Assembly (NCBI RefSeq): GCF_905220705.1
Contig: NZ_CAJNAT010000005.1
Location: 1-64,000, forward strand
Origin: Paraburkholderia domus
Lineage (GTDB): Bacteria > Pseudomonadota > Gammaproteobacteria > Burkholderiales > Burkholderiaceae
Direction: 5' to 3'
Length of the DNA stretch: 64,000 nt
Shown here: positions 35,462 to 45,595 of the stretch, piece after piece
How positions within the stretch are numbered: the first letter of the stretch is position 1
How the letters are laid out: each line of letters opens with the position of its first letter
The notes under the pieces: model-generated
What the model was told of the DNA's origin: nothing
Seen by the model: only the letters and a program-made list of their open reading frames with translations
Database searches by the model: none
Made by a program: the position numbers and the translations under genes

Positions 35462-35932
35462 TCAAGCAGGCTTGTTGTTGCGGGGTAACTGGTGGTCATC
35501 CTCGTATTCCTTGATGCGGTTCACCTTCGGGACGGAGCGTCCGCCATCGAAGCTCGCACCAAGCCATGTATCAACAATCGCTTTCGCGAGTTCGGGACCG
35601 ACGACGCGAGCGCCAATTGTAATGATTTGCGCGTCGTTGCTCTTGCTCGCCCGTTCCGCCGAGTAGGTGTCGTGACATTGCGCAGCGCGAATGCCATGCA
35701 CCTTGTTGGCGGCGATCGCCATGCCGATGCCAGTTCCGCACAGCAGCACAGCCCGATCGAATTCGCCTTGCGCAACCTTCTCCGCTACGGCGAACGCGAT
35801 GTTTGGGTAGTGGACAGGTTCCGCCTCGTAGGTTCCGAAGTCAGTGACGTCCAGCCCCTTGCCAGTCAAATGTTGCTTGATCAGTTCCTTCAGGTCAAAT
35901 GCGGCTTCATCGCACCCGATTGCCAGCTTCAT
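35462..35932 (-). CDS. rpiB: RpiB/LacAB-family sugar-phosphate isomerase
   Basis: A 156-residue isomerase of the RpiB family (ribose-5-phosphate isomerase B, also D-erythrulose-4-phosphate isomerase in tetritol pathways). Motifs are MKLAIGCDEAAFDLKE, the CGTGIGMAIAANK loop with the catalytic Cys, and RAAQCHDTYSAERASKSNDA. Together with DhaK/DhaL and a sugar-alcohol SDR this fits conversion of erythrulose 4-phosphate to erythrose 4-phosphate, as known for DerI in Mycobacterium smegmatis. It is 87 bp upstream of the SorC gene. A canonical role on ribose 5-phosphate cannot be excluded. Confidence 0.9.
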   Translation of the reverse strand: MKLAIGCDEAAFDLKELIKQHLTGKGLDVTDFGTYEAEPVHYPNIAFAVAEKVAQGEFDRAVLLCGTGIGMAIAANKVHGIRAAQCHDTYSAERASKSNDAQIITIGARVVGPELAKAIVDTWLGASFDGGRSVPKVNRIKEYEDDHQLPRNNKPA

Positions 35933-35964
35933 ATTTCACTCCAGTTGTCCAAGATTGCTCAGCG

Positions 35965-36008
35965 CACGATTGATCAAATGTCCGTTGATGATCAAATTCT
36001 CAATCGTG
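35965..36008. promoter_or_regulatory. Candidate SorC operator with nested repeats
   Basis: The 290-bp divergent promoter between the isomerase and ABC genes holds an inverted repeat CACGATTGA / TCAATCGTG with 26 bases between arms. Inside lie two direct copies of TGATCAAAT exactly 18 bp apart (35971 and 35989). This is the pattern of a tetramer-type operator such as those of SorC/DeoR proteins. Assignment is by symmetry and position. Confidence 0.45.
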
Positions 36009-36219
36009 TGCGTGTGAATGTCAAGACCATAGGTGCGCGCTTTCCGTTAAGGCGTCCAAGGCGCTATTGGCCGTAATCACTGCGCTGCAGCAGATTTTGA
36101 GGTGAGATGACATTAGGGGTAAACCACGTGATCCGAGTAATTGACAGGTGCTTGGAGCGAACCTACGATGTCATCCAGATGCTCAAATGTTCAATGACGA
36201 GCAAATGTTAGGAGACAAA

Positions 36220-37698
36220 GTGGACGACCTTCTTGTGGATGCCAGTGGTGTACAAAAGGCATTCAATGGTGTCAGGGCGCTAGAGGACGGCCGGTTGAAG
36301 CTGCGGCGCGGAAGTGTCCATGCGCTATGCGGGGGGAACGGTGCCGGAAAGTCGACCTTCCTTGGCATCGTCATGGGTATCACCCAGCGCGATGCCGGAG
36401 AAATCCTGTTCAAGGGACAAAGCGTCAATTTCCAGACGCCGGCCGAAGCACTCGACAATCGCATCGCGATCATTACGCAGGAGCTTTCGCCGATTCCCGG
36501 CATGACCGTTGCCGAGAACCTGTATCTTGGCCGCGAACCCCGCAGGGCCGGTGTGCTGGTCAGATTCGGGGCGCTCGTGAGACAGGCGCAGGAACTCCTG
36601 GACCGCCTTGCTTTCCCGGTCGATGCCCGCGCACGCATGTCGTCGCTGAGTCTCGCGCAGATCCAGCTGGTTGAGATCGCCAAGGCATTCAGCCGCGACT
36701 GCGACGTGATGATCATGGACGAGCCGACTTCAGCGATCGGCGAGCGCGAAACCGAAGTGCTGTTCAACGCGATCCGTAACCTGACGGCGCAGGGGACCGG
36801 GATCATCTATGTCAGCCACCGGCTCTCGGAAATATTCCAGATCGCGGACGACTACACGGTCTTTCGCGACGGACGGTATGTCGACAGCGGGCGTATCGCC
36901 GACATCGACCGCTCCTATCTGGTGAGCACGATCGTCGGACGCAAGCTGCATTCCGCCGAGAAGGTTCGCAGGGCCGTGGGCGAGCCCGTACTGGAGTCGA
37001 CGGGTCTTTCCCGGGAGTCGGAATTCAACGATATCTCGCTCACGGTTCACGAGGGAGAAATCCTTGGCATCTACGGGCTCATGGGCGCGGGCCGCAGTGA
37101 ATACCTCAACTGCATGTACGGGCTGACCCGTCCCGATAGCGGTCAAGTCAGGCTCAAGGGCCGCGCATTGCCGGTTGGCCGCCCCGCCAAGGCCATCCAG
37201 GCCGGCCTGTCGCTTGTGACGGAGGATCGCAAGGAGACGGGACTCGTGCTGTCGGCGTCCGTGCGCGACAACATCTCGTTCTCCGCCTACAACCGCCTGT
37301 CGCGCCTGTCGCTGATCAACCGCCGGAAAGTGAAGGTCCTCGTCGACACGATGGTTGATCGCATGCGGATCAAGACCAGTTCCGTTTCGCTGCCGGTCTC
37401 GTCGATGAGCGGGGGAAACCAGCAGAAGGTCGTGCTCGCGCGTTGTCTTTCAACCGAACCCACGTGCCTGCTGTGTGACGAACCGACCCGGGGTATCGAT
37501 GAGGGCGCCAAGCGCGAGGTCTACAAGCTGCTCGACGACTTCGTGTCGAAAGGCGGCGCCGCCATGGTGGTGTCTTCCGAGGCACAGGAGATTCTGGATG
37601 TCAGCGACCGCATCGCCATTTTCAAGTCGGGGCAGTTGGTCACCGTGATCGACGGCCATACCACCACTCAGGAAGATCTTTTGCACCTCGCATCATGA
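36220..37698 (+). CDS. Sugar ABC transporter ATPase (RbsA/MglA type)
   Basis: A double ATP-binding cassette protein, 492 residues from the GTG at 36220. I chose this start because AGGAG lies five bases upstream. In-frame upstream starts at 36148, 36187 and 36205 lack one. Cassette 1 has a Walker A of GGNGAGKST, an altered signature LSLAQIQLVEIAKA and Walker B VMIMDEPTS. Cassette 2 has GLMGAGRSE, the signature SGGNQQKVVLARCL and CLLCDEPTRG. The degenerate second Walker A is normal for this family. Energises carbohydrate uptake with the permease and binding protein encoded next. The stop overlaps the permease start. Confidence 0.92.
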   Translation: MDDLLVDASGVQKAFNGVRALEDGRLKLRRGSVHALCGGNGAGKSTFLGIVMGITQRDAGEILFKGQSVNFQTPAEALDNRIAIITQELSPIPGMTVAENLYLGREPRRAGVLVRFGALVRQAQELLDRLAFPVDARARMSSLSLAQIQLVEIAKAFSRDCDVMIMDEPTSAIGERETEVLFNAIRNLTAQGTGIIYVSHRLSEIFQIADDYTVFRDGRYVDSGRIADIDRSYLVSTIVGRKLHSAEKVRRAVGEPVLESTGLSRESEFNDISLTVHEGEILGIYGLMGAGRSEYLNCMYGLTRPDSGQVRLKGRALPVGRPAKAIQAGLSLVTEDRKETGLVLSASVRDNISFSAYNRLSRLSLINRRKVKVLVDTMVDRMRIKTSSVSLPVSSMSGGNQQKVVLARCLSTEPTCLLCDEPTRGIDEGAKREVYKLLDDFVSKGGAAMVVSSEAQEILDVSDRIAIFKSGQLVTVIDGHTTTQEDLLHLAS

Positions 37699-38681
37699 AT
37701 ACTCATACCACTTCCCTGAAAGTCCCGGCAAGCCAAAGCCGTTCCGCCCATATGCGCGATATCTACCGGCGCTACGGCATCGTTGCCGTGCTCATCGTCC
37801 TGTGCATCGTGTTGTCTTTTGCCAATCAGTACTTTCTGACGCTGGGCAACATCGCGGACATCCTGCGACAAACGTCGATCAACGGCATTCTGGCCGTCGG
37901 GATGACGTATGTCGTGCTCACGGCGGGCATTGACCTGTCGGTCGGGTCCACGCTCGCTCTCGCCGGCATCATCAGCGCCAGTCTCGTGACGGGTCCGCAT
38001 CCGCACGGCGCGGCAATTGGACTGGCGGCGGGGCTTGCCGTAGGCGCTGCCATCGGTGCGATCAACGGTTTGCTCGTTGCCCGGCTCTCCATTCCTCCTT
38101 TTGTTGCGACGCTCGGCATGCTGAGCGCGGCGCGGGGGCTGACCTATATCTACAACGATGGCATGCCGGTGACCGATCTGCCGGATGGATACCTGACCAT
38201 CGGCACGGGCGCGATTGCCGGGATACCGGTGCCGATCATCGTTTTCGCTCTCGTCGTTGTGCTGTTCTGGTTTGTCCTGCGCTATACGACCTACGGCCGC
38301 TACGTTTATGCAGTGGGCGGCAACGCAAAGAGCGCCAAAACAAGCGGTATTTCGACGGGGAAGATCCTCTTTTCCGTCTACGTGATCGGCGGACTGCTGG
38401 CGGGTCTTGCCGGGATCATCCTCGCCGCGCGCACGACATCGGCATTGCCGCAGGCCGGCGTGTCCTATGAACTCGATGCGATCGCGGCCGTCGTGATCGG
38501 CGGCACGAGTCTTTCGGGCGGCACGGGCTCGCTCGGCGGCACGGTGGTCGGCGCGCTGCTGATCGGCGTCATCAACAACGGACTGAATTTGCTGGGCGTG
38601 TCGTCGTATTACCAGCAAGTTGTAAAGGGCGTCATTATCGTCGGTGCCGTCCTGCTCGATGCTTCGCGCAAGAAGCAATAA
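37695..38681 (+). CDS. Sugar ABC transporter permease (RbsC type)
   Basis: A 328-residue inner-membrane permease of the BPD_transp_2 family with about ten hydrophobic segments. Family motifs are TLGNIADILRQTSINGILAVG, LTAGIDLSVGST and the EAA-like loop EIDAIAAVVIGGTSLSGGTGSL region (here ELDAIAAVVIGG). It begins within the ATPase stop (ATGA), so the two are co-translated. It forms a homodimer pore with RbsA-type ATPase. Confidence 0.92.
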   Translation: MNTHTTSLKVPASQSRSAHMRDIYRRYGIVAVLIVLCIVLSFANQYFLTLGNIADILRQTSINGILAVGMTYVVLTAGIDLSVGSTLALAGIISASLVTGPHPHGAAIGLAAGLAVGAAIGAINGLLVARLSIPPFVATLGMLSAARGLTYIYNDGMPVTDLPDGYLTIGTGAIAGIPVPIIVFALVVVLFWFVLRYTTYGRYVYAVGGNAKSAKTSGISTGKILFSVYVIGGLLAGLAGIILAARTTSALPQAGVSYELDAIAAVVIGGTSLSGGTGSLGGTVVGALLIGVINNGLNLLGVSSYYQQVVKGVIIVGAVLLDASRKKQ

Positions 38682-38726
38682 CGTCAATCTCAAAAGAAAC
38701 ATTCCGGAACTATTCAGGAGACTTCG

Positions 38727-39731
38727 ATGATTTCGTGGAAAAAAACCTTGCTGGCCTGCGCAGTGATGGGCCTCACCTGCACTGTCGCGCAGGCGGCCAA
38801 ACCCATCCGTATTGGCGCAGCGGTGTATGGGCTCAAGGGTGAGTTCATGCAGATGTGGACCAACGCACTAAAGGCTCAGCCCGCGGTCAAGGACGGTACG
38901 GTGCAGCTCACGGTATTCGACGGCAACTATGACGCGCTCACCCAGAGCAATCAGTTCGACACGATGATCACGCAGAAATACGACGCGATCATTTTCGTGC
39001 CGATCGACAAGGCAGCGGGCGCGGCCGCCGTGGCCAAAGCCGCCGCGGCGCATATTCCGGTCATTGGATCGAATACCCTGGTGTCCGGCGACAAACTCAC
39101 GTCCTATGTTGGTAGTAACGACGTGATTGCGGGACAAATGGAAGCCGGGGCGATCGTCAAGGCGATCGGCGGCAAGGGTAATGTGGTCATCCTCGAGGGG
39201 CCGATCGGCCAGTCCGCGCAGATCGATCGTTCGAAGGGTATTCAGGACGTGCTGTCGAAAAATCCGGACGTGAAGGTGCTCGAGCATAAGACGGCGAACT
39301 GGTCGCGTGCCGAGTCGCTGGCGCTGGTCGAGAATTGGCTGACCGCGCATCCGGGGCAGATCAGCGGCATCATTGCGGAGAACGATGACATGGCGCTCGG
39401 CGCAATCCAGGCGCTGAAATCGAAGGGCATCGATCCGAAGAAAGTTCCGGTTGCCGGTATTGACGGAATTGTCGACGGCATCGCCGCAGTCAAGCGCGGC
39501 GAAATGACGACCTTCTTCCAGGACTCGCAGGCGCAGGCGCAAGGCGCACTGGACGTTGCGCTGCGTACGGTCATCGGTTCGTCTTACAAACCGCGCTCGG
39601 ACGTCTGGGCGGGATACGGCGCGAAGATGCCTTGGGACGACGGTACGGCGAAGTCCTACGCGGTGCCCTGGACGCAGGTCACGCCGGCCAACGCCCAGGA
39701 GATTCTCAACAAGATTCCCAAGAGTAATTAA
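38727..39731 (+). CDS. Sugar ABC transporter periplasmic binding protein (RbsB type)
   Basis: A 334-residue Peripla_BP_4 protein with a signal peptide of about 23 residues (WKKTLLACAVMGLTCTVAQAA). Ligand-binding-fold motifs include AVYGLKGEFMQMWTNAL, DAIIFVPIDKAAG and IAENDDMALGAIQALK. AGGAG precedes the ATG. It is 45 bp after the permease and 15 bp before the dehydrogenase. It sets the specificity of the importer, predicted here to be a short polyol such as threitol or erythritol. Confidence 0.92.
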   Translation: MISWKKTLLACAVMGLTCTVAQAAKPIRIGAAVYGLKGEFMQMWTNALKAQPAVKDGTVQLTVFDGNYDALTQSNQFDTMITQKYDAIIFVPIDKAAGAAAVAKAAAAHIPVIGSNTLVSGDKLTSYVGSNDVIAGQMEAGAIVKAIGGKGNVVILEGPIGQSAQIDRSKGIQDVLSKNPDVKVLEHKTANWSRAESLALVENWLTAHPGQISGIIAENDDMALGAIQALKSKGIDPKKVPVAGIDGIVDGIAAVKRGEMTTFFQDSQAQAQGALDVALRTVIGSSYKPRSDVWAGYGAKMPWDDGTAKSYAVPWTQVTPANAQEILNKIPKSN

Positions 39732-39746
39732 TCAAGGAGTGGAGCG

Positions 39747-40517
39747 ATGTCGGTCAATTCAACGACCCCTTTTGATATCACGGACCGCGTCGCGGTCGTG
39801 ACCGGTGCGGCAAGCGGTATCGGGTTTGCCGTTGCCGAGTGCCTTGCTGCCGCGGGTGCGCGCGTTGCGCTGCTCGATATCAACCCGGCCGTCGAGGCCG
39901 CGGCCCGGACGCTTCCTGGCGGCCCGGAGCGGCACGTGGGTATCGCGGCGGATATCACGGTTGCCGGGATATCGGATGCCCTGGTGCGGCGCGTGACTGA
40001 GACGTTAGGTCCCGTCGACATCCTGGTCAACAATGCCGGCGTCGCTCTGCTTGAGAACGCGGAAGCACTGTCCGAGGAAGCCTGGGACAGGACGATGACA
40101 ATCAACCTCAAAGCCCCGTTTCTCCTGGCGCAAGCCGTCGGCAAGCAGATGCTGAGCCGTGGTGGTCCCGGCCGGATTGTGAATCTGGCTTCTCAGGCGA
40201 GTGTCGTCGCACTGGAGCGCCATGTGGCGTACTGCGCGAGTAAGGCGGCAATCGTCGGCATGACCAAGGTGCTCGCGCTCGAATGGGCAAAGCGCGGCAT
40301 TACGGTCAACGCCGTTTCGCCCACGGTCGTGGATACCGAACTGGGCAGGAAAGCCTGGGCGGGCGCGGTGGGCGAAGCGATGAAGGCTAAAATTCCCGCA
40401 GGGCGATTCGCACGCCCCGACGAAATCGCCGCGTTGATTCTGTATCTGGTCAGCGATGCCGCCGCTATGGTCAACGGCGAGAATATCGTGATTGATGGCG
40501 GCTACACCGCCCAGTAA
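39747..40517 (+). CDS. SDR dehydrogenase, candidate tetritol dehydrogenase
   Basis: A 256-residue short-chain dehydrogenase: cofactor motif TGAASGIG, NNAG, catalytic Ser plus YCASK, and the late PTVVDTELG loop. An Asp after the second strand (ALLDINP) indicates NAD preference. It begins 15 bp after the binding-protein stop with a strong AGGAG. In M. smegmatis-type loci an SDR of this class oxidises D-threitol to D-erythrulose before a DhaK-type kinase acts. The position between a sugar importer and DhaK suggests the same role. Other polyols are possible. Confidence 0.85.
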   Translation: MSVNSTTPFDITDRVAVVTGAASGIGFAVAECLAAAGARVALLDINPAVEAAARTLPGGPERHVGIAADITVAGISDALVRRVTETLGPVDILVNNAGVALLENAEALSEEAWDRTMTINLKAPFLLAQAVGKQMLSRGGPGRIVNLASQASVVALERHVAYCASKAAIVGMTKVLALEWAKRGITVNAVSPTVVDTELGRKAWAGAVGEAMKAKIPAGRFARPDEIAALILYLVSDAAAMVNGENIVIDGGYTAQ

Positions 40518-40543
40518 CAATACTCAAGATGTAAAGGAACGGT

Positions 40544-41551
40544 ATGAATCGCGTCATTAACAATCCTGATCTCGTTGTCGAGGACATGCTTCGCGGCATC
40601 CTCGCGGCACACCCGGAGCTGCGCGCCGCACCGGAGAATCCTCGCGTTGTCTCGCATGCCCATGCTCGCCAGAAGGACCGTGTGGGTATTGTGACCGGAG
40701 GGGGATCAGGACACGAACCGGCTTTTATCGGCTATGTCGGGCGTAACCTGGTGGACGCCGTGGCCATCGGCGAAATCTTTTCGTCGCCGACTGCGAAATC
40801 ATTCTTTGAAGCTTTCAAGGCGGCCGATAGCGGCGCGGGCGTAGCGTGCCTTTACGGCAACTACGCAGGCGACAATATGAACGTGAAGATGGCAATCAAG
40901 CTGGCCGAGCGCGAAGGTATTCGCGTGCGCACGGTCGTCGCAAACGACGATGCCGCGTCGGCGCCGAAAGACGAGATCGAAAAACGGCGCGGCGTTGCCG
41001 GTGAAATCGTGATGTGGAAGGTGGGGGGGGCACGGGCCGCTCAGGGCGCCACGCTCGATGAAGTGATCGCCAGTGCGCGCAAAGCGGTGGACTCGACGCG
41101 CTCGATCGGCGTCGGCCTGTCCGCCTGTACGATCCCGGCGGTCGGCAAGGCGAACTTCGTCATCAAGGATGGTGAAATGGAGGTCGGCATCGGCCATCAT
41201 GGCGAACCCGGAATCCTGGTCCAGCCTACCGTTCCCGCGAGAGACATGGCGAGGCTGATGCTCGACAAGCTGTTGCCGGATCTGCCTTTTGCCCGAGGCG
41301 ACAGGGTGTCGGTGCTGTTGTCCGGTCTCGGTGCGACGCCGGTGATGGAGCAATACATCCTGTACGGAGAGGTTGCCGAGTATCTGCGGGAAGCGGGAAT
41401 CGACATCCAGTTCTCGTTCGTCGGCAATCTGTTTACGTCCCTGGAAATGATGGGGGTTACGCTGACGTTGACGAAACTCGACGACGAACTGAGCGCGTGC
41501 CTCGCGCATCAATGTCAAAGCATCGGACTCAATGTGGGAGACGCACGATGA
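40544..41551 (+). CDS. dhaK: Dihydroxyacetone-kinase-type subunit K
   Basis: A 335-residue DhaK-family protein that binds a short ketose covalently through a His. Motifs are GGGSGHEPAFIGYVG, YGNYAGDNMN and VGIGHHGEPG, the last holding the expected substrate-binding His. Works with DhaL, encoded next in an ATGA overlap. AAGGAA precedes the ATG. Because it sits with RpiB and an SDR, the substrate is probably erythrulose rather than dihydroxyacetone, as for LerK/DerK. No DhaM is encoded. Confidence 0.92.
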   Translation: MNRVINNPDLVVEDMLRGILAAHPELRAAPENPRVVSHAHARQKDRVGIVTGGGSGHEPAFIGYVGRNLVDAVAIGEIFSSPTAKSFFEAFKAADSGAGVACLYGNYAGDNMNVKMAIKLAEREGIRVRTVVANDDAASAPKDEIEKRRGVAGEIVMWKVGGARAAQGATLDEVIASARKAVDSTRSIGVGLSACTIPAVGKANFVIKDGEMEVGIGHHGEPGILVQPTVPARDMARLMLDKLLPDLPFARGDRVSVLLSGLGATPVMEQYILYGEVAEYLREAGIDIQFSFVGNLFTSLEMMGVTLTLTKLDDELSACLAHQCQSIGLNVGDAR

Positions 41552-42219
41552 CTGAAATTGTTAAATTGGCCGATGCCGGCGGCGTGGTCGTCGATCTGGT
41601 TCGAACCATCAATGCGAATCGCCAGTATCTGAGCGAAGTCGACGGCGCGATTGGTGATGGCGACCATGGCATCAACATGAGCAAGGGCTTTAGCCAGTGT
41701 GGGGAGCATCTTGCGGCACGCGGATCGGCACCGTCGCTCCAGGTGGCTCTCGCTGATCTGTCCTCGGCACTCATGGACGGCATCGGCGGTTCAATGGGAC
41801 CGCTCTACGGGACGTTCTTTCTCAGCATGAGCGACACGTTCGCGGACCACGCCGAACTCGACAAATTCCTTTTCTATCAGGCGCTCGTTGCCAGTATCGA
41901 TTCTGTCCAGGAGATCGGCGATGCGAAGGTCGGCGACAAGACGCTGATCGACACGCTTGCTCCCGCGCGGATGGCGTATGGGGTGGCATTGGAAGAGGGC
42001 AAGAGCTTCCGGGAGTGTATCGATGCGATGGTGGTTGCCGCGGAAGCCGGGATGAATTCGACCCGCGAGCTGCGCGCCCGTATCGGCCGGGCAGCCCGTT
42101 TAGGCGACCGTTCGATTGGTGTCCTGGACGCCGGCGCATGTTCCTGCTTTCTGATTCTGCGCAGCATGGGTGAATCGATCACGCATCTGCTGGATAGTAC
42201 GGCGGTGCCTGCCGCCTGA
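41548..42219 (+). CDS. dhaL: Dihydroxyacetone-kinase-type subunit L
   Basis: A 223-residue DhaL (nucleotide-binding) subunit starting at the ATG that overlaps the dhaK stop (ATGA). A longer frame from 41497 lies inside dhaK and is rejected. The metal/ADP site motif DGAIGDGDHG is present, followed by the helical barrel LADLSSALMDGIGGSMGPLYG. In bacterial PTS-type kinases DhaL carries a fixed ADP that DhaM phosphorylates. In the ATP-dependent type nucleotide exchanges freely. No PTS gene is present here. Confidence 0.92.
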   Translation: MTEIVKLADAGGVVVDLVRTINANRQYLSEVDGAIGDGDHGINMSKGFSQCGEHLAARGSAPSLQVALADLSSALMDGIGGSMGPLYGTFFLSMSDTFADHAELDKFLFYQALVASIDSVQEIGDAKVGDKTLIDTLAPARMAYGVALEEGKSFRECIDAMVVAAEAGMNSTRELRARIGRAARLGDRSIGVLDAGACSCFLILRSMGESITHLLDSTAVPAA

Positions 42220-42318
42220 GGTCGTCACAGTACCCGAAGACTGGATGCCGGAGCCTCGTCGAGAAAAACGCGCGGGGCTCCAATATATTAATTTAGGTAT
42301 ACGAAACAGTGGTGATTC

Positions 42319-44355
42319 ATGGATCATGCTAATCCGACCCGGACAGAACTTGCCAACGCAGTTCGGTTTCTAGCCATCGACGCCGTCCAGGCTGCCAATT
42401 CTGGACACCCCGGTATGCCGATGGGAATGGCGGATATCGCCGAAGTACTGTGGCGCAAGTACCTGAAGCATGATCCGGCAAGTCCGGATTGGGTCAACCG
42501 GGATCGCTTCGTGCTGTCAAACGGTCACGGGTCGATGTTGCTCTATGCCGCGTTGCATCTGAGCGGCTACGGTCTGTCGATAGACGATCTGAAGGGTTTC
42601 CGGAAGTGGCAGTCGATTACGCCCGGTCACCCGGAACGCGGTCTGACGCCAGGGGTCGAGACGACTACCGGCCCGTTAGGACAGGGTCTTGCCAATGCCG
42701 TCGGCATGGCGTTGGCTGAACGGCTGTTGGCCGCCGAATTCAACGAACCGGGTTTCGACATTGTCGATCACCACACGTATGTGTTTCTCGGCGACGGCTG
42801 CCTCATGGAAGGCGTCTCACATGAAGCGTGCTCGCTCGCCGGCACCTGGCAGCTCGGCAAACTGATTGCGTTCTATGACGACAACGGCATTTCGATAGAT
42901 GGCCATGTCGAGGGCTGGTTCACCGACCAGACCCCGATGCGCTTCCGTGCGTATGGCTGGCATGTCGTCGAGGGTGTCGACGGACATGATCCGCTGTCGA
43001 TCGAGCGGGCGATCGAGGCAGGGCGAGCGGAACGTGACCGGCCGACGTTGATCTGCTGCAAGACGGTGATCGGACATGGTTCGCCGAATCGGGCCGGCAC
43101 GCACGACGTGCATGGCGCTCCACTTGGCGCCGCTGAAATCGCGGCCACGCGGAAGCATCTTGGCTGGCATCACGCGCCGTTCGAAATTCCCGAATCGATT
43201 CGTGACGCGTGGGATGCGCGCGCAGCGGGCCGTGAGAGCAACATGGCCTGGCGCACGCTGTTTGAAACCTATCGAACTCACTTCCCGGAAAAAGCCGGCT
43301 ACTTCGAGTCCCGCATGCACGGCAGCCGCCGCGAACGATCCGCCCAGGCGATCGAAAGCCTGCTGGCGGGCGGTGACTGGTTCGAGCAGAAGATGGCGAC
43401 TCGCAAGGCGTCGCAGAAATGCCTGGAGTTGCTGGTTGGTCGATTGCCCGAACTTCTGGGCGGTTCGGCAGACCTGGCGCCGTCGAATCTCACCAAGGTG
43501 CCGGCTTCGCGCGCGCTCAGGCCCGACGGCGCGAACGGGCCTGGAAACTATATCCACTACGGCGTTCGCGAGTTCGGCATGGTCGCGATCATGAATGGCG
43601 CTGCGCTCCATGGTGGTTTCCTTCCGTATGGCGGGACCTTCCTGGTGTTTTCCGACTACGCGAAGAATGCGCTTCGTATGGCGGCGTTGATGCATCTGCA
43701 ATGTATTTACGTTTTCACCCACGATTCGATTGGCCTCGGCGAGGACGGGCCTACCCATCAGCCGATCGAGCACGCGGCAATGCTGCGCCAGATTCCGGGG
43801 ATGAACGTGTGGCGTCCGGCAGACGCGGTCGAAACGGCATATGCGTGGGCGGCGGCATTGGAAACAACTGATGCTCCGACTGCGCTGCTGCTTTCGCGCC
43901 AGAATCTGCCGCCGCTTTCCCGTACCGCGCAGGCGAAGGCACAAATCCGGCAAGGCGGTTATGTGCTCTCGGAGGCCGTTGGCGGACCGGCGGACATCAT
44001 TCTGATTGCGACGGGTTCCGAGGTGGAACTCGCGCTCAAAGCGCGGACGGCGCTCGCCGATCAAGGGATTGCCGCAAGGGTCGTGTCGATGCCGTCAACC
44101 ACGATCTTCGATAGCCAACCGCTTGCGTACCAGCTTTCCGTTTTGCCGCCCAAGATCCGGCGCGTGGCCATTGAAGCGGCGGCCGGCGATTTCTGGCGGA
44201 AGTACGTTGGTCTGAGTGGCGCTGTGATCGGGTTGTCGCACTTTGGCGAGTCGGCTCCGGCTGAGACGTTGTACGAAGAGTTCGGTATTACGGTGGACGC
44301 GATCGTCGACGCGGTGAACCGCACGCTCGAAGTGGGACAAGGGGTGGTCGACTAG
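42319..44355 (+). CDS. tkt: Transketolase
   Basis: A 678-residue thiamine-diphosphate enzyme of normal length. Motifs are [17 protein letters not shown], the ThDP motif [18 protein letters not shown], the pyrimidine-domain block [21 protein letters not shown], and [16 protein letters not shown]. Transfers two-carbon units, for example E4P plus xylulose 5-phosphate to fructose 6-phosphate plus glyceraldehyde 3-phosphate. It lies about 100 bp after dhaL and opens the block of central-metabolism genes. This is probably a catabolic-locus paralogue of a housekeeping copy elsewhere. Confidence 0.96.
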   Translation: MDHANPTRTELANAVRFLAIDAVQAANSGHPGMPMGMADIAEVLWRKYLKHDPASPDWVNRDRFVLSNGHGSMLLYAALHLSGYGLSIDDLKGFRKWQSITPGHPERGLTPGVETTTGPLGQGLANAVGMALAERLLAAEFNEPGFDIVDHHTYVFLGDGCLMEGVSHEACSLAGTWQLGKLIAFYDDNGISIDGHVEGWFTDQTPMRFRAYGWHVVEGVDGHDPLSIERAIEAGRAERDRPTLICCKTVIGHGSPNRAGTHDVHGAPLGAAEIAATRKHLGWHHAPFEIPESIRDAWDARAAGRESNMAWRTLFETYRTHFPEKAGYFESRMHGSRRERSAQAIESLLAGGDWFEQKMATRKASQKCLELLVGRLPELLGGSADLAPSNLTKVPASRALRPDGANGPGNYIHYGVREFGMVAIMNGAALHGGFLPYGGTFLVFSDYAKNALRMAALMHLQCIYVFTHDSIGLGEDGPTHQPIEHAAMLRQIPGMNVWRPADAVETAYAWAAALETTDAPTALLLSRQNLPPLSRTAQAKAQIRQGGYVLSEAVGGPADIILIATGSEVELALKARTALADQGIAARVVSMPSTTIFDSQPLAYQLSVLPPKIRRVAIEAAAGDFWRKYVGLSGAVIGLSHFGESAPAETLYEEFGITVDAIVDAVNRTLEVGQGVVD

Positions 44356-44476
44356 TTGCGTCGCCGCGTCGTGCCCAAAAGTGCCGGAATTGCCGACACC
44401 GGCGCGATGTCGTGATCATCCTCGATATCAATTTAACGACGTTCGCCGCACGGCGACATTACTTCCTGGAAATGAC

Positions 44477-45529
44477 ATGGCGCTGATTTCATTGCGGCAG
44501 TTGCTGGACCATGCGGCGGAGCACGCGTATGGCGTGCCGGCATTCAACGTCAATAACCTCGAGCAGGTTCAGGCAATCATGCAGGCGGCCGCTGACTGCG
44601 ATAGTCCGGTCATCATGCAGGCCTCCGCCGGGGCGCGGAAATACGCAGGAGAGGCGTTTCTGCGTCACCTCGTCGAGGCGGCGATCGAGACTTATCCCGA
44701 CATCCCGATCGTGATGCATCAGGACCACGGGGCGTCGCCGGCTGTTTGCCAGGCCGCGATCCGCAGCGGATTCAGCAGCGTGATGATGGACGGTTCACTC
44801 ATGCCGGACATGAAAACCGTTGCGACCTACGACTACAACGTCGAGGTGACGCGCACTGTGGTGGAGATGGCGCATGCCATCGGGGTGTCGGTCGAGGGTG
44901 AGCTCGGATGTCTGGGTTCGCTCGAATCGGGAATGGCAGGGGAAGAGGATGGCTCGGGTGCCGAAGGCGTATTGACCCACGACATGCTGCTGACCGATCC
45001 CGAGCAGGCCGTCGACTTCGTGCAGCGTACCGGGGTCGACGCGTTAGCAATTGCTATTGGCACATCGCACGGTGCCTATAAATTCTCCCGCAAACCGTCG
45101 GGCGACATTCTTGCGATCGACAGGATCAGGGAAATTCATCGCCGCCTGCCCAATACTCATCTGGTGATGCACGGATCGAGTTCCGTGCCTCAGGAATGGC
45201 TCGAGATCATTCGTGAATTCGGCGGCGAAATCCGCGAAACGTACGGTGTTCCGGTGGAAGAGATCTGCGAGGGCATTCGCCATGGTGTACGCAAGATCAA
45301 CATCGATACGGACATTCGCCTCGCGATGACCGGTGCAATACGGCGCTCACTTGCACAGCGTCCTTCCGAGTTCGACGTGCGTCGATTCTTCACAGACGCA
45401 CTCGGCGCGGCCCGGGATCTGTGCCGTTCCCGCTTCGAGGCATTCGGCAGTGCCGGACAGGCGCAGAAGATCAAGCCGGTTGCGCTGTCGGCGATGGCAG
45501 GGCGCTATGACCGCGTGCACTGCGCGTAA
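44477..45529 (+). CDS. fba: Class II fructose-bisphosphate aldolase
   Basis: A 350-residue zinc aldolase of the Calvin-cycle (CbbA) subtype. The chosen ATG at 44477 begins [19 protein letters not shown], the standard family start. The frame is open 32 codons upstream without family resemblance. Motifs are VMHQDHG (zinc ligand), [22 protein letters not shown] and KINIDTDIR. It condenses dihydroxyacetone phosphate with glyceraldehyde 3-phosphate or, in this subtype, with erythrose 4-phosphate, which fits the tetrose pathway proposed here. Confidence 0.94.
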   Translation: MALISLRQLLDHAAEHAYGVPAFNVNNLEQVQAIMQAAADCDSPVIMQASAGARKYAGEAFLRHLVEAAIETYPDIPIVMHQDHGASPAVCQAAIRSGFSSVMMDGSLMPDMKTVATYDYNVEVTRTVVEMAHAIGVSVEGELGCLGSLESGMAGEEDGSGAEGVLTHDMLLTDPEQAVDFVQRTGVDALAIAIGTSHGAYKFSRKPSGDILAIDRIREIHRRLPNTHLVMHGSSSVPQEWLEIIREFGGEIRETYGVPVEEICEGIRHGVRKINIDTDIRLAMTGAIRRSLAQRPSEFDVRRFFTDALGAARDLCRSRFEAFGSAGQAQKIKPVALSAMAGRYDRVHCA

Positions 45530-45595
45530 TGGGTTGCGCTGGCACGAGCGCGCGATAGGTCAAACGGCCCCAGGAATCCCGTCGGAGTCAGATTG

